Shown here: one piece after another, positions 44,207-52,836 of the stretch
How the letters are laid out: each line of letters starts with the position of its first letter
How positions within the stretch are numbered: the stretch's first letter is position 1
From: Actinoallomurus soli
GTDB lineage: Bacteria > Actinomycetota > Actinomycetes > Streptosporangiales > Streptosporangiaceae
Direction of reading: 5' to 3'
Assembly: GCF_024055715.1 (NCBI RefSeq)
Contig: NZ_JAMXMV010000010.1
Span: forward strand, 62,001-126,000
Length of the DNA: 64,000 bases
Program-made: the position numbers and the translations under genes
Notes under the pieces: generated by a model
Databases searched by the model: none
What the model was told of the DNA's origin: nothing
Seen by the model: the letters and a program-made list of their open reading frames with translations, nothing else

Positions 44207-44551
44207 ATGAAGCAATACATCCTCACCGTGTACCAGCCCGACGGGGGCGCGCCGCCCGCCGCCGAGCTCGAGAAGATCATGCAGGAGGTCGAGGCCTGGA
44301 ACGAGAAGCTCAAGGCCGCCGACGCCTGGGTCTTCACGGGAAGGCTGTATCCCGCCGACACGGCCACGGTCGTACGGCTTCGTGACGGCGAGACGCTCAC
44401 GACCGACGGGCCGTACACCGAGGGCAAGGAGCACATCGGCGGCTTCACGATCATCCGGGCGGCCGATCTGGACGCCGCGCTGAAGTGGGCGGATGAGATC
44501 ACCCGGATCACGACGCTGCCCGTAGAGGTGCGTCCCATGGTGAACGACTGA
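44207..44551 (+). CDS. YciI-family (DGPF) protein
   Basis: The 114-residue protein has [32 protein letters not shown] and [13 protein letters not shown], the DGPF/YCII signature. The downstream gene starts at 44553, one base after its stop, and encodes an ECF42 sigma factor. This pairing is a known theme; YciI-like proteins may act in sensing or as small enzymes. Confidence 0.93.
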   Translation: MKQYILTVYQPDGGAPPAAELEKIMQEVEAWNEKLKAADAWVFTGRLYPADTATVVRLRDGETLTTDGPYTEGKEHIGGFTIIRAADLDAALKWADEITRITTLPVEVRPMVND

Positions 44552-44552
44552 C

Positions 44553-45797
44553 GTGTCCGCGTCTTCCGCCGCCGCGCAGGTCGAGCGGGTGTTCCGTGAG
44601 GAGTACGGCCGCGCGGTGGCCGTCCTGGTCCGCGTCTTCGGCGACATCGGCGTCGCCGAGGAGGCGGTCCAGGACGCCTTCACGGAGGCGCTGCGGCGCT
44701 GGCCGGCCGCCGGGGCACCGCCGAGCCCGGCGGGATGGATCATCACGACCGCGCGCAACCGGGCGGTCGACCGGTTGCGGCGCGAGGCCTCGCGCGCGGA
44801 CCGGCACGCCCAGGCCGCCCTGCTGTACGCCGCCGACCAGCCGCCCGAGGAGGGCCCGGTGCGCGACGACCGGCTCCGTCTGATGTTCACCTGCTGTCAC
44901 CCGGCGCTGGCGCCCGCCGCGCGGGTCGCGCTGACGCTCCGGCTCTTGGGCGGCCTGACCACCGCGGAGATCGCTCGCGCCTTCCTGGTGCCCGAGCCGA
45001 CGATGGCGCAGCGACTCGTCCGCGCCAAGGGGAAGATCCGCGACGCGGGGATCCCGTTTCGGATCCCCGGCGAGGCGGACCTGCCGGACCGGCTGCGAGG
45101 CGTGCTGGCCGTCGTCTACCTGATCTTCAACGAGGGCTACGTCGCCGGCTCCGGGGACCGGCTGGTCCGGGAGGAGCTGTGCGGGGAGGCGATCCGGCTC
45201 GGGCGGCTCCTGGCCGAATTGATGCCGGACGAGCCCGAGGTCGCCGGCCTGCTCGCGCTGATGCTGCTGCTGCAGTCGCGCCGGGCGGCCCGTACCGCGC
45301 CGGACGGGTTCCTCGTCCCGCTGCCCGAGCAGGACCGGAGCCGGTGGGATCGGGACCTGATCGCCGAGGGGCAGGACCTCGTCCGCCGGTGTCTGCGGCG
45401 CGACCGGCCGGGGCCGTACCAGATCCAGGCCGCGATCAACGCGGTGCACAGTGACGCGCCGGACGCCGCCGCCACGGACTGGGGACAGATCCTGCGGCTG
45501 TACGACCTGCATGTCGCGCTCGCCCCGAGCCCGATCGTGGCGCTCAACCGCGCCGTCGCCGTGGCCGAGGTCGCGGGGCCCGGGGCGGCGCTCGCGCTCG
45601 TCGACGACCTGGACCTCGACCGGCATCACGTGTACCACGCCGTGCGGGCCGACCTGCTGCGCCGCCTGGGCCGTACGGGCGAGGCCGAGGCGGCGTACGA
45701 GGCGGCGATCGCGCGCACCGGGAACGCGGTCGAGCGCGACTTCCTGCGGCGCCGCGTCCGGTCGCTCACCGAGGCGTCGGAGCCCGACGGCCGCTGA
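44553..45797 (+). CDS. ECF42-type sigma factor with C-terminal TPR-like domain
   Basis: The 414-residue protein has ECF regions 2 ([19 protein letters not shown]) and 4 ([20 protein letters not shown], then [14 protein letters not shown]), followed by a long helical domain (DUF6596-like, from about residue 180). The typical ECF42 C-terminus and the YciI partner upstream support the class. No anti-sigma gene is adjacent, as expected: the C-terminal domain itself is thought to control activity. Confidence 0.92.
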   Translation: MSASSAAAQVERVFREEYGRAVAVLVRVFGDIGVAEEAVQDAFTEALRRWPAAGAPPSPAGWIITTARNRAVDRLRREASRADRHAQAALLYAADQPPEEGPVRDDRLRLMFTCCHPALAPAARVALTLRLLGGLTTAEIARAFLVPEPTMAQRLVRAKGKIRDAGIPFRIPGEADLPDRLRGVLAVVYLIFNEGYVAGSGDRLVREELCGEAIRLGRLLAELMPDEPEVAGLLALMLLLQSRRAARTAPDGFLVPLPEQDRSRWDRDLIAEGQDLVRRCLRRDRPGPYQIQAAINAVHSDAPDAAATDWGQILRLYDLHVALAPSPIVALNRAVAVAEVAGPGAALALVDDLDLDRHHVYHAVRADLLRRLGRTGEAEAAYEAAIARTGNAVERDFLRRRVRSLTEASEPDGR

Positions 45798-45854
45798 GGA
45801 GCGGTCATTCCCCCGAGGGCCCCCGCTCGGGCCCGACGCCGCCGTCGAGGCGCG

Positions 45855-46136
45855 TCAGGCGAAGAGGATGCGGAGGCGCTCGGACTCTCCGTTCGCCAGC
45901 TGCATGCGGAAGACGGTGCCGCGCGCCGTCTCGTCGCTCAGGAACTTGAACACGGCGAGCGCCCGGCGCACGGCCTCGCCTTCGGTGATCCCGTGCTCCT
46001 CGGCGAGCGTCTCGGCGGCGGCCATGGCCTCTCCGGTCAACGAGATGCTCACACGATTTCTCGGCCGGCCGGTATGCGCGGAAAAGTCGCGATCTTCGCC
46101 TTCGTGGCTTTTGGTGCGTTCCAATGGCGTGATCAT
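45855..46136 (-). CDS. Ribbon-helix-helix (CopG-like) DNA-binding protein
   Basis: The 93-residue protein has NRVSISLTGEAMAAAETLAE, then EHGITEGEAVRRALAVFKFL, matching ribbon-helix-helix repressors. It is convergent with the ECF42 gene and stands opposite to the two-TM/wHTH/UMPK operon. No toxin gene is adjacent, so an orphan antitoxin or a stand-alone regulator is possible. Confidence 0.82.
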   Translation of the reverse strand: MITPLERTKSHEGEDRDFSAHTGRPRNRVSISLTGEAMAAAETLAEEHGITEGEAVRRALAVFKFLSDETARGTVFRMQLANGESERLRILFA

Positions 46137-46330
46137 GAGTCAACCGTACGGGAATGGTGTCGAGCGCACAATGCTGAATACCACAGATCACGGTAACAGT
46201 GACGTTCCCTGCGGCACGTTCACCGCAAGTTTCGCTGCCATGCATGCCATTACCGCAGGTGATGTGGTTGCGAAGGCATGGTGAATACCCCATGATGACA
46301 CGACATGCGCTGCCGAGGGGAGCGTCGAAG

Positions 46331-46654
46331 ATGTCGTGTAACGTACCTCACCCGATCGAAGAGCCGGACCCGGCCGAGGAGTCGGAAATTCCGCGCGACG
46401 ATCGCCCGCATTACTTGATCTCCGATCTTCCGAAGAACGGATCGGTGACGCGCGAACCCGACATCGACGCGAAGACGCGCCATCTGCTCGCGGTCATCCT
46501 CTCGACCTCGTCCTCCGCGACCCTCCTCCTCGTCGTGATCGGAGGGCTGCTGGGCAGGTTCGACGCGAGCCTCGTCGAAGGCGCCATCACGGCGCTGAGC
46601 GCCTCGGCCGGCCCCGTGGCGGCGTTCTTCTTCTTCCGCCGCAACCGCCCCTGA
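46331..46654 (+). CDS. Small two-TM membrane protein
   Basis: The 107-residue protein starts at ATG 46331 with GGGGAG nine bases upstream. The N-terminal 60 residues are acidic (PIEEPDPAEESEIPRDD) and then come two hydrophobic segments (LLAVILSTSSSATLLLVVIG and ALSASAGPVAAFFFF). Function unknown. It precedes a winged-helix regulator by 19 bases and a UMP kinase paralogue, so the three form an operon. Confidence 0.75.
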   Translation: MSCNVPHPIEEPDPAEESEIPRDDRPHYLISDLPKNGSVTREPDIDAKTRHLLAVILSTSSSATLLLVVIGGLLGRFDASLVEGAITALSASAGPVAAFFFFRRNRP

Positions 46655-46673
46655 CCCCCTGGGAGACCTCGTC

Positions 46674-47693
46674 ATGCCGGAATCCACGCTCGACCCGATC
46701 TTGGCGGCCCTCAGCTACGAAGTGATCGAATGGCTGCGGTCATTCCGGTACGACCGGTCGTTCAAGGAGATCGCCGGCCGGTTCGGCAGGGACGAACGGA
46801 CCGTGTCCCAGCAGCTTCAACGACTGGACCAGGCGTTCTGGGACACTCAGCAGGTCCATATCCTCGATCGGGAGTTCGGGCGTAAGACCTATCGGCTCAC
46901 CAGAGCGGGTGAGGCATTCGTCAATCGCCTCGAGGTGATACCGGAGATGACCCGGGCGGCGATCGACGCCGCCACGACCGTCAGCCGGCGTATTCCCATT
47001 CTGTGCACTTCGAACTGCCTGTCCTATTTACGGGACCTCAGCGACGGGCTCGGAGTCGCCTCCGGCTTCAACATCGTCCCGGAGAGCCGGCGCACCGCCG
47101 ACGTCGACCTCACCTTTCCCGAGAACGGCCCCGACCGGCACATCGGCGTCTGCCTCTCCTCGGCGATGATGTCGTCCGAACAGGATCCGCGGGTCGGGTC
47201 GATCGCCCAGTGGAACGAGCGGGTCGAGGTCCTCGTCCTTCGGATCGATCGGTTCAAACTGCTCTGTGTCGGTGACCGGCAGCCGCGGGAGCCGGTCACC
47301 GTTCGTGAGCTCGTCGAGGACGGCATGACCTTCATGACCCCGCGCGGCGGCGTCGTGTGGGACTTCCTCAATCGCAGCTTCCCCGGATGGTGGAAGCTCC
47401 GGCCGTTCCAGTACGTCCAGGTCGGCGACCTGGACTTCGGGCTGAGATGTCTGGCCAGCGGCCTGGTCGAACCGGCGGCGATGGTCGTCCACGGCGTGGA
47501 GCTGGAGGACCTCGAGTCCTACGGGCTCGACCATCCCCGTCTTCTCGACTTCGCCGTCGGCGGCTCACACCGGCTGGTCGCCATCACGGGCGTCTTCCGC
47601 GTCCGTCACGAGAACCCGGACGACCAGGACCCCTACGACCTGGTCTGGAAGACCGCCCAGTCGCTCTGGGCGGAGAAGGAGCGCACGCTGTGA
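46674..47693 (+). CDS. Winged-helix regulator with LysR-like effector domain
   Basis: The 339-residue protein has an N-terminal winged helix (SFKEIAGRFGRDERTVSQQL, then QRLDQAFW) and, from about residue 105, an alpha/beta domain resembling the LysR periplasmic-binding fold (RIPILCTSNCLSYLRDLSDG and VVWDFLNRSFPGWW). It is not a standard LysR: the HTH sits differently and the sequence is diverged. Its stop overlaps the UMP kinase start by GTGA, so the two are translated together. A metabolite-sensing regulator linked to pyrimidine nucleotides is a reasonable guess. Confidence 0.72.
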   Translation: MPESTLDPILAALSYEVIEWLRSFRYDRSFKEIAGRFGRDERTVSQQLQRLDQAFWDTQQVHILDREFGRKTYRLTRAGEAFVNRLEVIPEMTRAAIDAATTVSRRIPILCTSNCLSYLRDLSDGLGVASGFNIVPESRRTADVDLTFPENGPDRHIGVCLSSAMMSSEQDPRVGSIAQWNERVEVLVLRIDRFKLLCVGDRQPREPVTVRELVEDGMTFMTPRGGVVWDFLNRSFPGWWKLRPFQYVQVGDLDFGLRCLASGLVEPAAMVVHGVELEDLESYGLDHPRLLDFAVGGSHRLVAITGVFRVRHENPDDQDPYDLVWKTAQSLWAEKERTL

Positions 47694-48412
47694 CCATCGC
47701 ACCCCGCTACCGGCGTCTCGTTCTAAAGGTCAGCGGCGAATCACTGGGTTCCCGCGACGCTCCCCTCGACCCCGAGCGGATGGGAGAGGTGGCCCAGTCG
47801 GTCGCCGCCATCCGCGCCATGGGAGTGGTCGTCACCCTCATCGTCGGCGGCGGCAACATCTACCGCGGAGCCCAGGCCACCCGATGGCACCTGGACCGCC
47901 CGCAGGCCGACGCCGTCGGCATGGCCGCCACCGCGGTCAACGCGCTGCTCCTCGACGGCATGCTCGACACCATGGGCGTTCCCGCGCACATCTTCGCCCG
48001 CGGGCCCGCCAGCGGCAGCGGCAACCTCTACCACCGCGAAGAGGTGCGCTCCGTGCTCGCCAGGAACGAGGTCGTGATCCTGGCCGGCGGGATGGGCGTG
48101 TCGGGGTTCTCGACCGACGTCCCCGCCGTCCACGCGGCCATCGACACCATGGCCGATGTGATCGTCATGGCCAAGCACGGCGTCGACGGCGTCTACGAGA
48201 AGGACCCGCGTCGGCACTCCGACGCTCGCTTCCTGCCGTCCGTCACCGCGTCCGAGGCGCTCCGGCGGAACCTCCGCATCATGGACGCGAGCGCGCTGAC
48301 GCTCGCCCGCGACCACGGCAAGACCATCCACGTCGTCGGCGCCGCCGATCCGAACGCCGTCAAGTACGCGGTCGAGGGCAAGGAGATCGGATCCATCGTC
48401 CAGCCGCTCTGA
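47690..48412 (+). CDS. UMP kinase paralogue (PyrH-like)
   Basis: The 240-residue protein has LKVSGESLGS, IVGGGNIYRGAQATRW, GMAATAVNALLLDGM, and VMAKHGVDGVYEKDP near the end, all matching bacterial UMP kinase. Housekeeping pyrH lies between tsf and frr, which are absent here, so this is probably a second copy. GTG 47690 overlaps the previous stop. It may sense or control UTP/UMP together with the regulator, or serve a nucleoside-related pathway. Confidence 0.85.
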   Translation: MTIAPRYRRLVLKVSGESLGSRDAPLDPERMGEVAQSVAAIRAMGVVVTLIVGGGNIYRGAQATRWHLDRPQADAVGMAATAVNALLLDGMLDTMGVPAHIFARGPASGSGNLYHREEVRSVLARNEVVILAGGMGVSGFSTDVPAVHAAIDTMADVIVMAKHGVDGVYEKDPRRHSDARFLPSVTASEALRRNLRIMDASALTLARDHGKTIHVVGAADPNAVKYAVEGKEIGSIVQPL

Positions 48413-48420
48413 ACGCCCGG

Positions 48421-48500
48421 ACGCGCGCGGTCGCGTACGCCCTGCGGCCAAGGCGGGCGAACGCGCGCGGCCACGTACGCGCTGCGACTAAGGTGGGCGA
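48421..48500. repeat. Two copies of a 40-bp direct repeat before nucS
   Basis: 48421-48460 and 48461-48500 share 34 of 40 bases, with ACGCGCGCGG and GTACGC conserved and an AAGGYGGGCGA end. The second copy ends two bases before the nucS GTG, so its AAGGTGGGCGA overlaps the Shine-Dalgarno. The repeat fills the gap between the UMP kinase and nucS. Confidence 0.85.
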
Positions 48501-48502
48501 CC

Positions 48503-49162
48503 GTGCGCCTCGTCATCGCCCGGTGCAGTGTCGACTACGCCGGCAAGCTCACCGCCCACCTGCCCATGGCTCCACGGCTCATCCTGATGAAGGCCGACGG
48601 CAGCGTCTCCATCCACGCGGACGACCGCGCGTACAAGCCGCTGAACTGGATGAACCCGCCGTGCACCCTCAAGGAGGAAGAGGGCCGGTGGACCGTCACG
48701 CACGGCAAGTCCGGTGAGCAGCTGATCCTGACGATCGAGGAGATCCTGCACGACTCCAGCCACGAGCTGGGCATCGACCCGGGCCTGCAGAAGGACGGCG
48801 TGGAGGCCCACCTGCAGGAGCTGCTGGCCGAGCACATCACGACGCTGGGCGAGGGCTGGAAGCTGATCCGCCGGGAGTACCCCACGGCGATCGGGCCCGT
48901 CGACATCCTGTGCCGGGACGACAAGAGCGCGACGGTGGCCGTCGAGATCAAGCGGCGCGGCGAGATCGACGGGGTCGAGCAGCTCACGCGCTACCTGGAG
49001 CTCCTGAACCGCGATCCGCTCATCGCGCCGGTCCGCGGGATCTTCGCGGCCCAGGAGATCAAGCCGCAGGCGCGGGTGCTCGCCGCGGACCGTGGCATCG
49101 ACTGCGTCACCCTCGACTACGACGCGCTGCGCGGCATCGAACGGGACGGCACGCTCTTCTGA
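48503..49162 (+). CDS. nucS: NucS/EndoMS mismatch-specific endonuclease
   Basis: The 219-residue protein has an N-terminal dimerisation domain and a C-terminal nuclease domain with [19 protein letters not shown] and [10 protein letters not shown], the D-x-E-x-K catalytic set. It ends in DGTLF, a tail that in this family is involved in sliding-clamp contact. It replaces MutS/MutL in actinobacterial mismatch repair. GTG 48503 is the start. It is downstream of the 40-bp repeat. Confidence 0.95.
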   Translation: MRLVIARCSVDYAGKLTAHLPMAPRLILMKADGSVSIHADDRAYKPLNWMNPPCTLKEEEGRWTVTHGKSGEQLILTIEEILHDSSHELGIDPGLQKDGVEAHLQELLAEHITTLGEGWKLIRREYPTAIGPVDILCRDDKSATVAVEIKRRGEIDGVEQLTRYLELLNRDPLIAPVRGIFAAQEIKPQARVLAADRGIDCVTLDYDALRGIERDGTLF

Positions 49163-49207
49163 GTACCTGACAGAAGATGGCAGCCTTTGGCGCCATGCTC
49201 ATCCCCC

Positions 49208-49606
49208 ATGAGCAAGCGAGTAGAAGGAACGTTCGTCCTCGACGTGTGGGACGCCGAGAAGCCCTACGACGAGCGTGACGGGGTCACGTGCACGCGGGTG
49301 CACGTGAAGAAGACGTTCAGCGGCGGCCTCACCGGCGCCAGCACCGCCGAGCTGACCACCGTCGGCACCGGGGCCGGGCCGGCCGCGTACGTGGGGATCG
49401 AGCGGTTCGAGGGCACGCTCGACGGCCGCACGGGCGCGTTCCTCCTCCAGCACAGCGCGGGGGGCGAGCGCGGCAGGCCGTGGCTGACCTGGAAGATCGT
49501 TGAGACGAGCGGCACCGGCGACCTCCGGGGGATCAGGGGCGAAGGCCAGATCATCGTCACCGAGGACGGCGGGCACTCCTACTCGCTCGACTACGAGCTC
49601 GACTGA
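49208..49606 (+). CDS. DUF3224 protein
   Basis: The 132-residue protein has GTFVLDVWDAEKPYDER, VHVKKTFSGGLTG and DLRGIRGEGQIIVTEDGGH, typical of DUF3224, a calycin-like beta-barrel family of unknown role. ATG 49208 is used. A TTG seven codons earlier has no better signals. No operon partner. Confidence 0.85.
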   Translation: MSKRVEGTFVLDVWDAEKPYDERDGVTCTRVHVKKTFSGGLTGASTAELTTVGTGAGPAAYVGIERFEGTLDGRTGAFLLQHSAGGERGRPWLTWKIVETSGTGDLRGIRGEGQIIVTEDGGHSYSLDYELD

Positions 49607-49615
49607 CTCCCCTCA

Positions 49616-50407
49616 TCAGCGCTTGTCGCGCTGGCCCTCGGCGAGGGCCCGGGTGAGCCGGTCCGCGCCGCCCCGCCGCTGAAGGCGGGCGAACAGGCCC
49701 GGAGCCAGGCCGCCCAGCACCACTCCGAAGCGGACCGGCAGCGGGGCGACGTCGACCTCCGCGCGGTCCCGCTCGATGGCGCGGGTCACCGCGCGGGCGA
49801 CGTCGCCGGGCGTGTTCGTGCCGAGGCCCGGCGGCAGGCTCACCCCGGAGTCGGCGAACATCCCGGCGTCCCGGATGAACCCCGGATAGATCGCCGAGAC
49901 GCCGACGCCGTGCGGCCGCAGGTCCTCGCGGAGCCCGAGGGCGAGACCGCGCAGCCCGAACTTGGTCGCGTTGTACAGCGCGGTGCCGCCCGCCGCGACC
50001 TTGCCCCCGATCGAGGACACGAAGACCAGGTGGCCGCGCCCGCGTGCGGTCATCCCCTCCGCGGCCAGGCGGGCCATGACGACCGGCACGCGCAGGTTGA
50101 CGTTCACCGCCCGGTCGATCTCCTCGAGCGTGAAGTCGGTGAGGGGCCCGCTCGCAGGCAGGCCGGCGTTGGCGACGAGGATGTCGACCGGACCGGCCTG
50201 CTCCATGAGGCGTACGGCCCCGTCCCGGTCGGAGAGGTCCGCGGCGACGGCTCTCGCGCCGAGCTCGGCGGCGAGGGGTTCCAGCACGTCGGTGCGGCGG
50301 CCGGTGAGCACCAGCGACGCGCCCTGCGCCGCCAACTCGCGCGCGATGGCCCGGCCGATGCCTCCGGTCGCCCCGGTGACGAGGGCGGTCGCGCCAGCGA
50401 TCTTCAT
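49616..50407 (-). CDS. SDR-family oxidoreductase
   Basis: The 263-residue protein has VTGATGGIGRAIARELA at the N-terminus, NAGLPASG, Ser in VSSIGG, Tyr in YNATKFG, and a longer C-terminal extension ending LARLQRRGGADRL. The ATG at 50407 follows GGAGGATG. It is divergent from a TetR/M50 pair, so it may be controlled by it. Substrate unknown. Confidence 0.9.
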   Translation of the reverse strand: MKIAGATALVTGATGGIGRAIARELAAQGASLVLTGRRTDVLEPLAAELGARAVAADLSDRDGAVRLMEQAGPVDILVANAGLPASGPLTDFTLEEIDRAVNVNLRVPVVMARLAAEGMTARGRGHLVFVSSIGGKVAAGGTALYNATKFGLRGLALGLREDLRPHGVGVSAIYPGFIRDAGMFADSGVSLPPGLGTNTPGDVARAVTRAIERDRAEVDVAPLPVRFGVVLGGLAPGLFARLQRRGGADRLTRALAEGQRDKR

Positions 50408-50523
50408 GTCGGCATCCTCCTCAGCCGCCGTCATCGGGCTCGCCGCGCAGCGTGTCCGTGCTTCGGCGCTACGCGGGATCCGTGTTCACATTCCCTCATG
50501 GTGGGACCGGTACCCTGCCAGGC

Positions 50524-51099
50524 ATGCCGCAGGCCACCACCGACGTCCGGGAGCGGATCGTGGGCGCCGCCGAGCGCTGCTTCGCACGCTACGGCGTCGC
50601 CAAGACGACCGTCGAGGACATCGCGGCGGCGGCAGGGCTGTCCCGTGCGACCGTCTACCGCAGCTTCGCCGGTGGGCGGGACGAGGTGATCATCGAGGTC
50701 CTCCTCCGCGACCTGCGCCGTTTCCTCGACCGGCTGGCCGCCCGGCTCGGCACGCAGAGCTCGGTGTCCGACGGCATCGTCGAGGGCGTGGTGGACGCGG
50801 TCGCGTTCGTGCGCGGCGAGCCGCGGGTGGCCGCCCTCCTCACCCCCGAGGCCGCCGGGCACACCCAGACGGCCGTCGCCGGGGCCGCCCAGAGCGTCCT
50901 GCGCCTGTGCGCCGACCGCGTCCGGCCGTACTTCGCGACGGCCCAGCGGGAGGGTCTGCTGCGCGCGGACATCACGGTGGAGGGCGCGGTGGAGTTCCTG
51001 TTCCGGATCATCTCCTCGATGATCGTTCTCCCCCACGACGGCGATCCTCGGGACTTCCTGCGCGTCTATGCCGTCCCCGCCCTCACAGAGAGCACCTGA
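50524..51099 (+). CDS. TetR-family regulator
   Basis: The 191-residue protein has the HTH VEDIAAAAGLSRATVYRSF near residue 35-53. It is divergent from the SDR gene at 49616-50407 and precedes an M50 peptidase gene by three bases, so both neighbours may be its targets. ATG 50524 is the start. Confidence 0.92.
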   Translation: MPQATTDVRERIVGAAERCFARYGVAKTTVEDIAAAAGLSRATVYRSFAGGRDEVIIEVLLRDLRRFLDRLAARLGTQSSVSDGIVEGVVDAVAFVRGEPRVAALLTPEAAGHTQTAVAGAAQSVLRLCADRVRPYFATAQREGLLRADITVEGAVEFLFRIISSMIVLPHDGDPRDFLRVYAVPALTEST

Positions 51100-51102
51100 T
51101 CG

Positions 51103-51900
51103 ATGTCCAACGTAAGCGCGGTGCGGTCCGCCGTACGGCCCAGCCCGGCGTTCCTGTTCGTCCTCGGCCTGTTCGCCCTGTCCGGCCTGGCGGTCTGGCG
51201 GTACGGCATGAGCCCGGAGCGGACCGCCCGGCTGTTCCTCTTCCTGTTCGTGGTCAGCGGCTGGATCGTGTCGCTGTGCCTGCACGAGTTCGGGCACGCC
51301 TTCTTCGCCTGGCGGTCCGGCGACCGGAGCGTCGCGACCAACGGCTACCTGACGCTGAACCCGCTCAAGTACGGCGACATCACGCTGAGCTTCCTGTTGC
51401 CCGTGCTGTTCGTGCTGCTCGGCGGGATCGGCCTGCCGGGCGGCGCCGTCTACATCGACCGGGGGGCGATCCGCGGGAGACTCCGGCACAGCCTCATCTC
51501 GGCGGCCGGGCCGATCGCCAACCTCGTCTTCGCGATCGTCCTCGGCGTCGTGATCACCAACCTGGCGAAGGACCCGGCGCACCTGCTGTTCTGGACGGGG
51601 ATGGCGTTCCTGGCGTTCCTGCAGGTGACCGCGGCCGTGCTCAACCTGCTCCCGGTGCCCGGCCTGGACGGCTTCGGCATCGTCGAGCCGTACCTGCCAC
51701 GCCGGTGGGTCGCGCAGGCGAACAGGATCGGCGGGTACGCCTTCATGGCGCTGCTCGCGCTGCTGTGGATCCCGGCGGTCAACGACCACTTCTTCTCGCT
51801 CGTCTACCACCTCACCGACCTGTTCGGGATCGACCCCGACCTCATCGCGGTCGGTCACGGGCTCTTCCGGTTCTGGGAGAACGTCGGCTTCTCGGGCTGA
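51103..51900 (+). CDS. Site-2 protease-type M50 membrane metalloprotease
   Basis: The 265-residue protein has six or so transmembrane segments, HEFGHAFFAW (HExxH zinc motif, near 66-70) and NLLPVPGLDGFG, the second M50 motif with Asp ligand. There is no PDZ domain. It probably cleaves membrane-embedded substrates. It is translated directly after the TetR gene (three-base gap). Confidence 0.92.
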   Translation: MSNVSAVRSAVRPSPAFLFVLGLFALSGLAVWRYGMSPERTARLFLFLFVVSGWIVSLCLHEFGHAFFAWRSGDRSVATNGYLTLNPLKYGDITLSFLLPVLFVLLGGIGLPGGAVYIDRGAIRGRLRHSLISAAGPIANLVFAIVLGVVITNLAKDPAHLLFWTGMAFLAFLQVTAAVLNLLPVPGLDGFGIVEPYLPRRWVAQANRIGGYAFMALLALLWIPAVNDHFFSLVYHLTDLFGIDPDLIAVGHGLFRFWENVGFSG

Positions 51901-51909
51901 GCCCCTCGA

Positions 51910-51939
51910 TCCCGTGTCCACCGTTCGGTGGACACGGGA
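51910..51939. terminator. 30-bp hairpin after the M50 gene
   Basis: CCCGTGTCCACCG and CGGTGGACACGGG are exact complements around TT, with one extra T-A pair at each end. It follows the M50 stop by nine bases and precedes the ABC gene. Without a T-run it may be a terminator or an operator. Confidence 0.75.
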
Positions 51940-51990
51940 ATCACCGGACCGCCGATCCCGGACCGGCCGGATCGCCGCGACGCTGGGGGC

Positions 51991-52836
51991 ATGAACGAAA
52001 CGGCGGTGCGGGTCCGGGGCCTGCGCAAGCGATACGGCGACGTCGACGCGGTGAACGGCGTGGACCTGGACATCCTCCGGGGCGAGGTCTTCGCCCTGCT
52101 CGGCCCGAACGGCGCCGGCAAGAGCACGACGGTGGAGATCCTCGAAGGGCACCGGCGGCGGACCGGCGGCGAGGTGTCGGTGCTGGGGGCCGATCCCGGG
52201 AGACCGACCCGGGAGTGGCGCGCCCGTCTGGGCATCGTGCCGCAGAGCTCGAACGAGCGGCCCGAGCTGAGCGTCCGGGAGATCCTCCGGCACTTCGCGG
52301 GCTACTACCCGCGGCCGAGGGACGTCGACGAGGTGATCGAGGCGGTCGGGCTGACCGACAAGGCGGGGGCCCGTCTCGCGCACCTGTCCGGCGGTCAGCG
52401 CCGCCGGGTCGACGTGGCGCTCGGCATCATCGGCGGTCCCGAGCTGCTCTTCCTCGACGAGCCGACCACCGGCTTCGACCCGGACGCGCGGCGGCGGTTC
52501 TGGCGGCTGATCGAGGGGCTGGCGCACGGCGGCACGACGATCCTGCTCACCACCCACTACCTGGACGAGGCCGAGGCGCTGGCCGACCGGGTCGGCGTCA
52601 TCGCCGGCGGCCGCGTCCTCGAGATCGGCTCGCCGATGGAGCTCGGCGGCCGGGCGACCGCCACCGCGCGGGTGGCCTGGGTCGGGCCGGAGGGCCGGCA
52701 GTCGATCGAGACCGACTCCCCCACGCAGGTCGTCACCGAGCTGAGCCACAAGTTCGACGGCGAGGTGCCGGAGCTGACCGTCACCCGTCCCACGCTCGAG
52801 GACGTGTACCTCACGATGATCGGAGAGGGCCGATGA
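51991..52836 (+). CDS. ABC transporter ATP-binding protein
   Basis: The 281-residue protein has an intact ABC domain: GPNGAGKSTT, LSGGQRRRVDVALG, LLFLDEPTTGFDPDAR and TTHYLDEAE, followed by a C-terminal tail with VVTELSHKFDG. It resembles DrrA-type drug or lipid exporters. The ATG at 51991 is used. Its stop overlaps the permease start by ATGA. Confidence 0.94.
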   Translation: MNETAVRVRGLRKRYGDVDAVNGVDLDILRGEVFALLGPNGAGKSTTVEILEGHRRRTGGEVSVLGADPGRPTREWRARLGIVPQSSNERPELSVREILRHFAGYYPRPRDVDEVIEAVGLTDKAGARLAHLSGGQRRRVDVALGIIGGPELLFLDEPTTGFDPDARRRFWRLIEGLAHGGTTILLTTHYLDEAEALADRVGVIAGGRVLEIGSPMELGGRATATARVAWVGPEGRQSIETDSPTQVVTELSHKFDGEVPELTVTRPTLEDVYLTMIGEGR

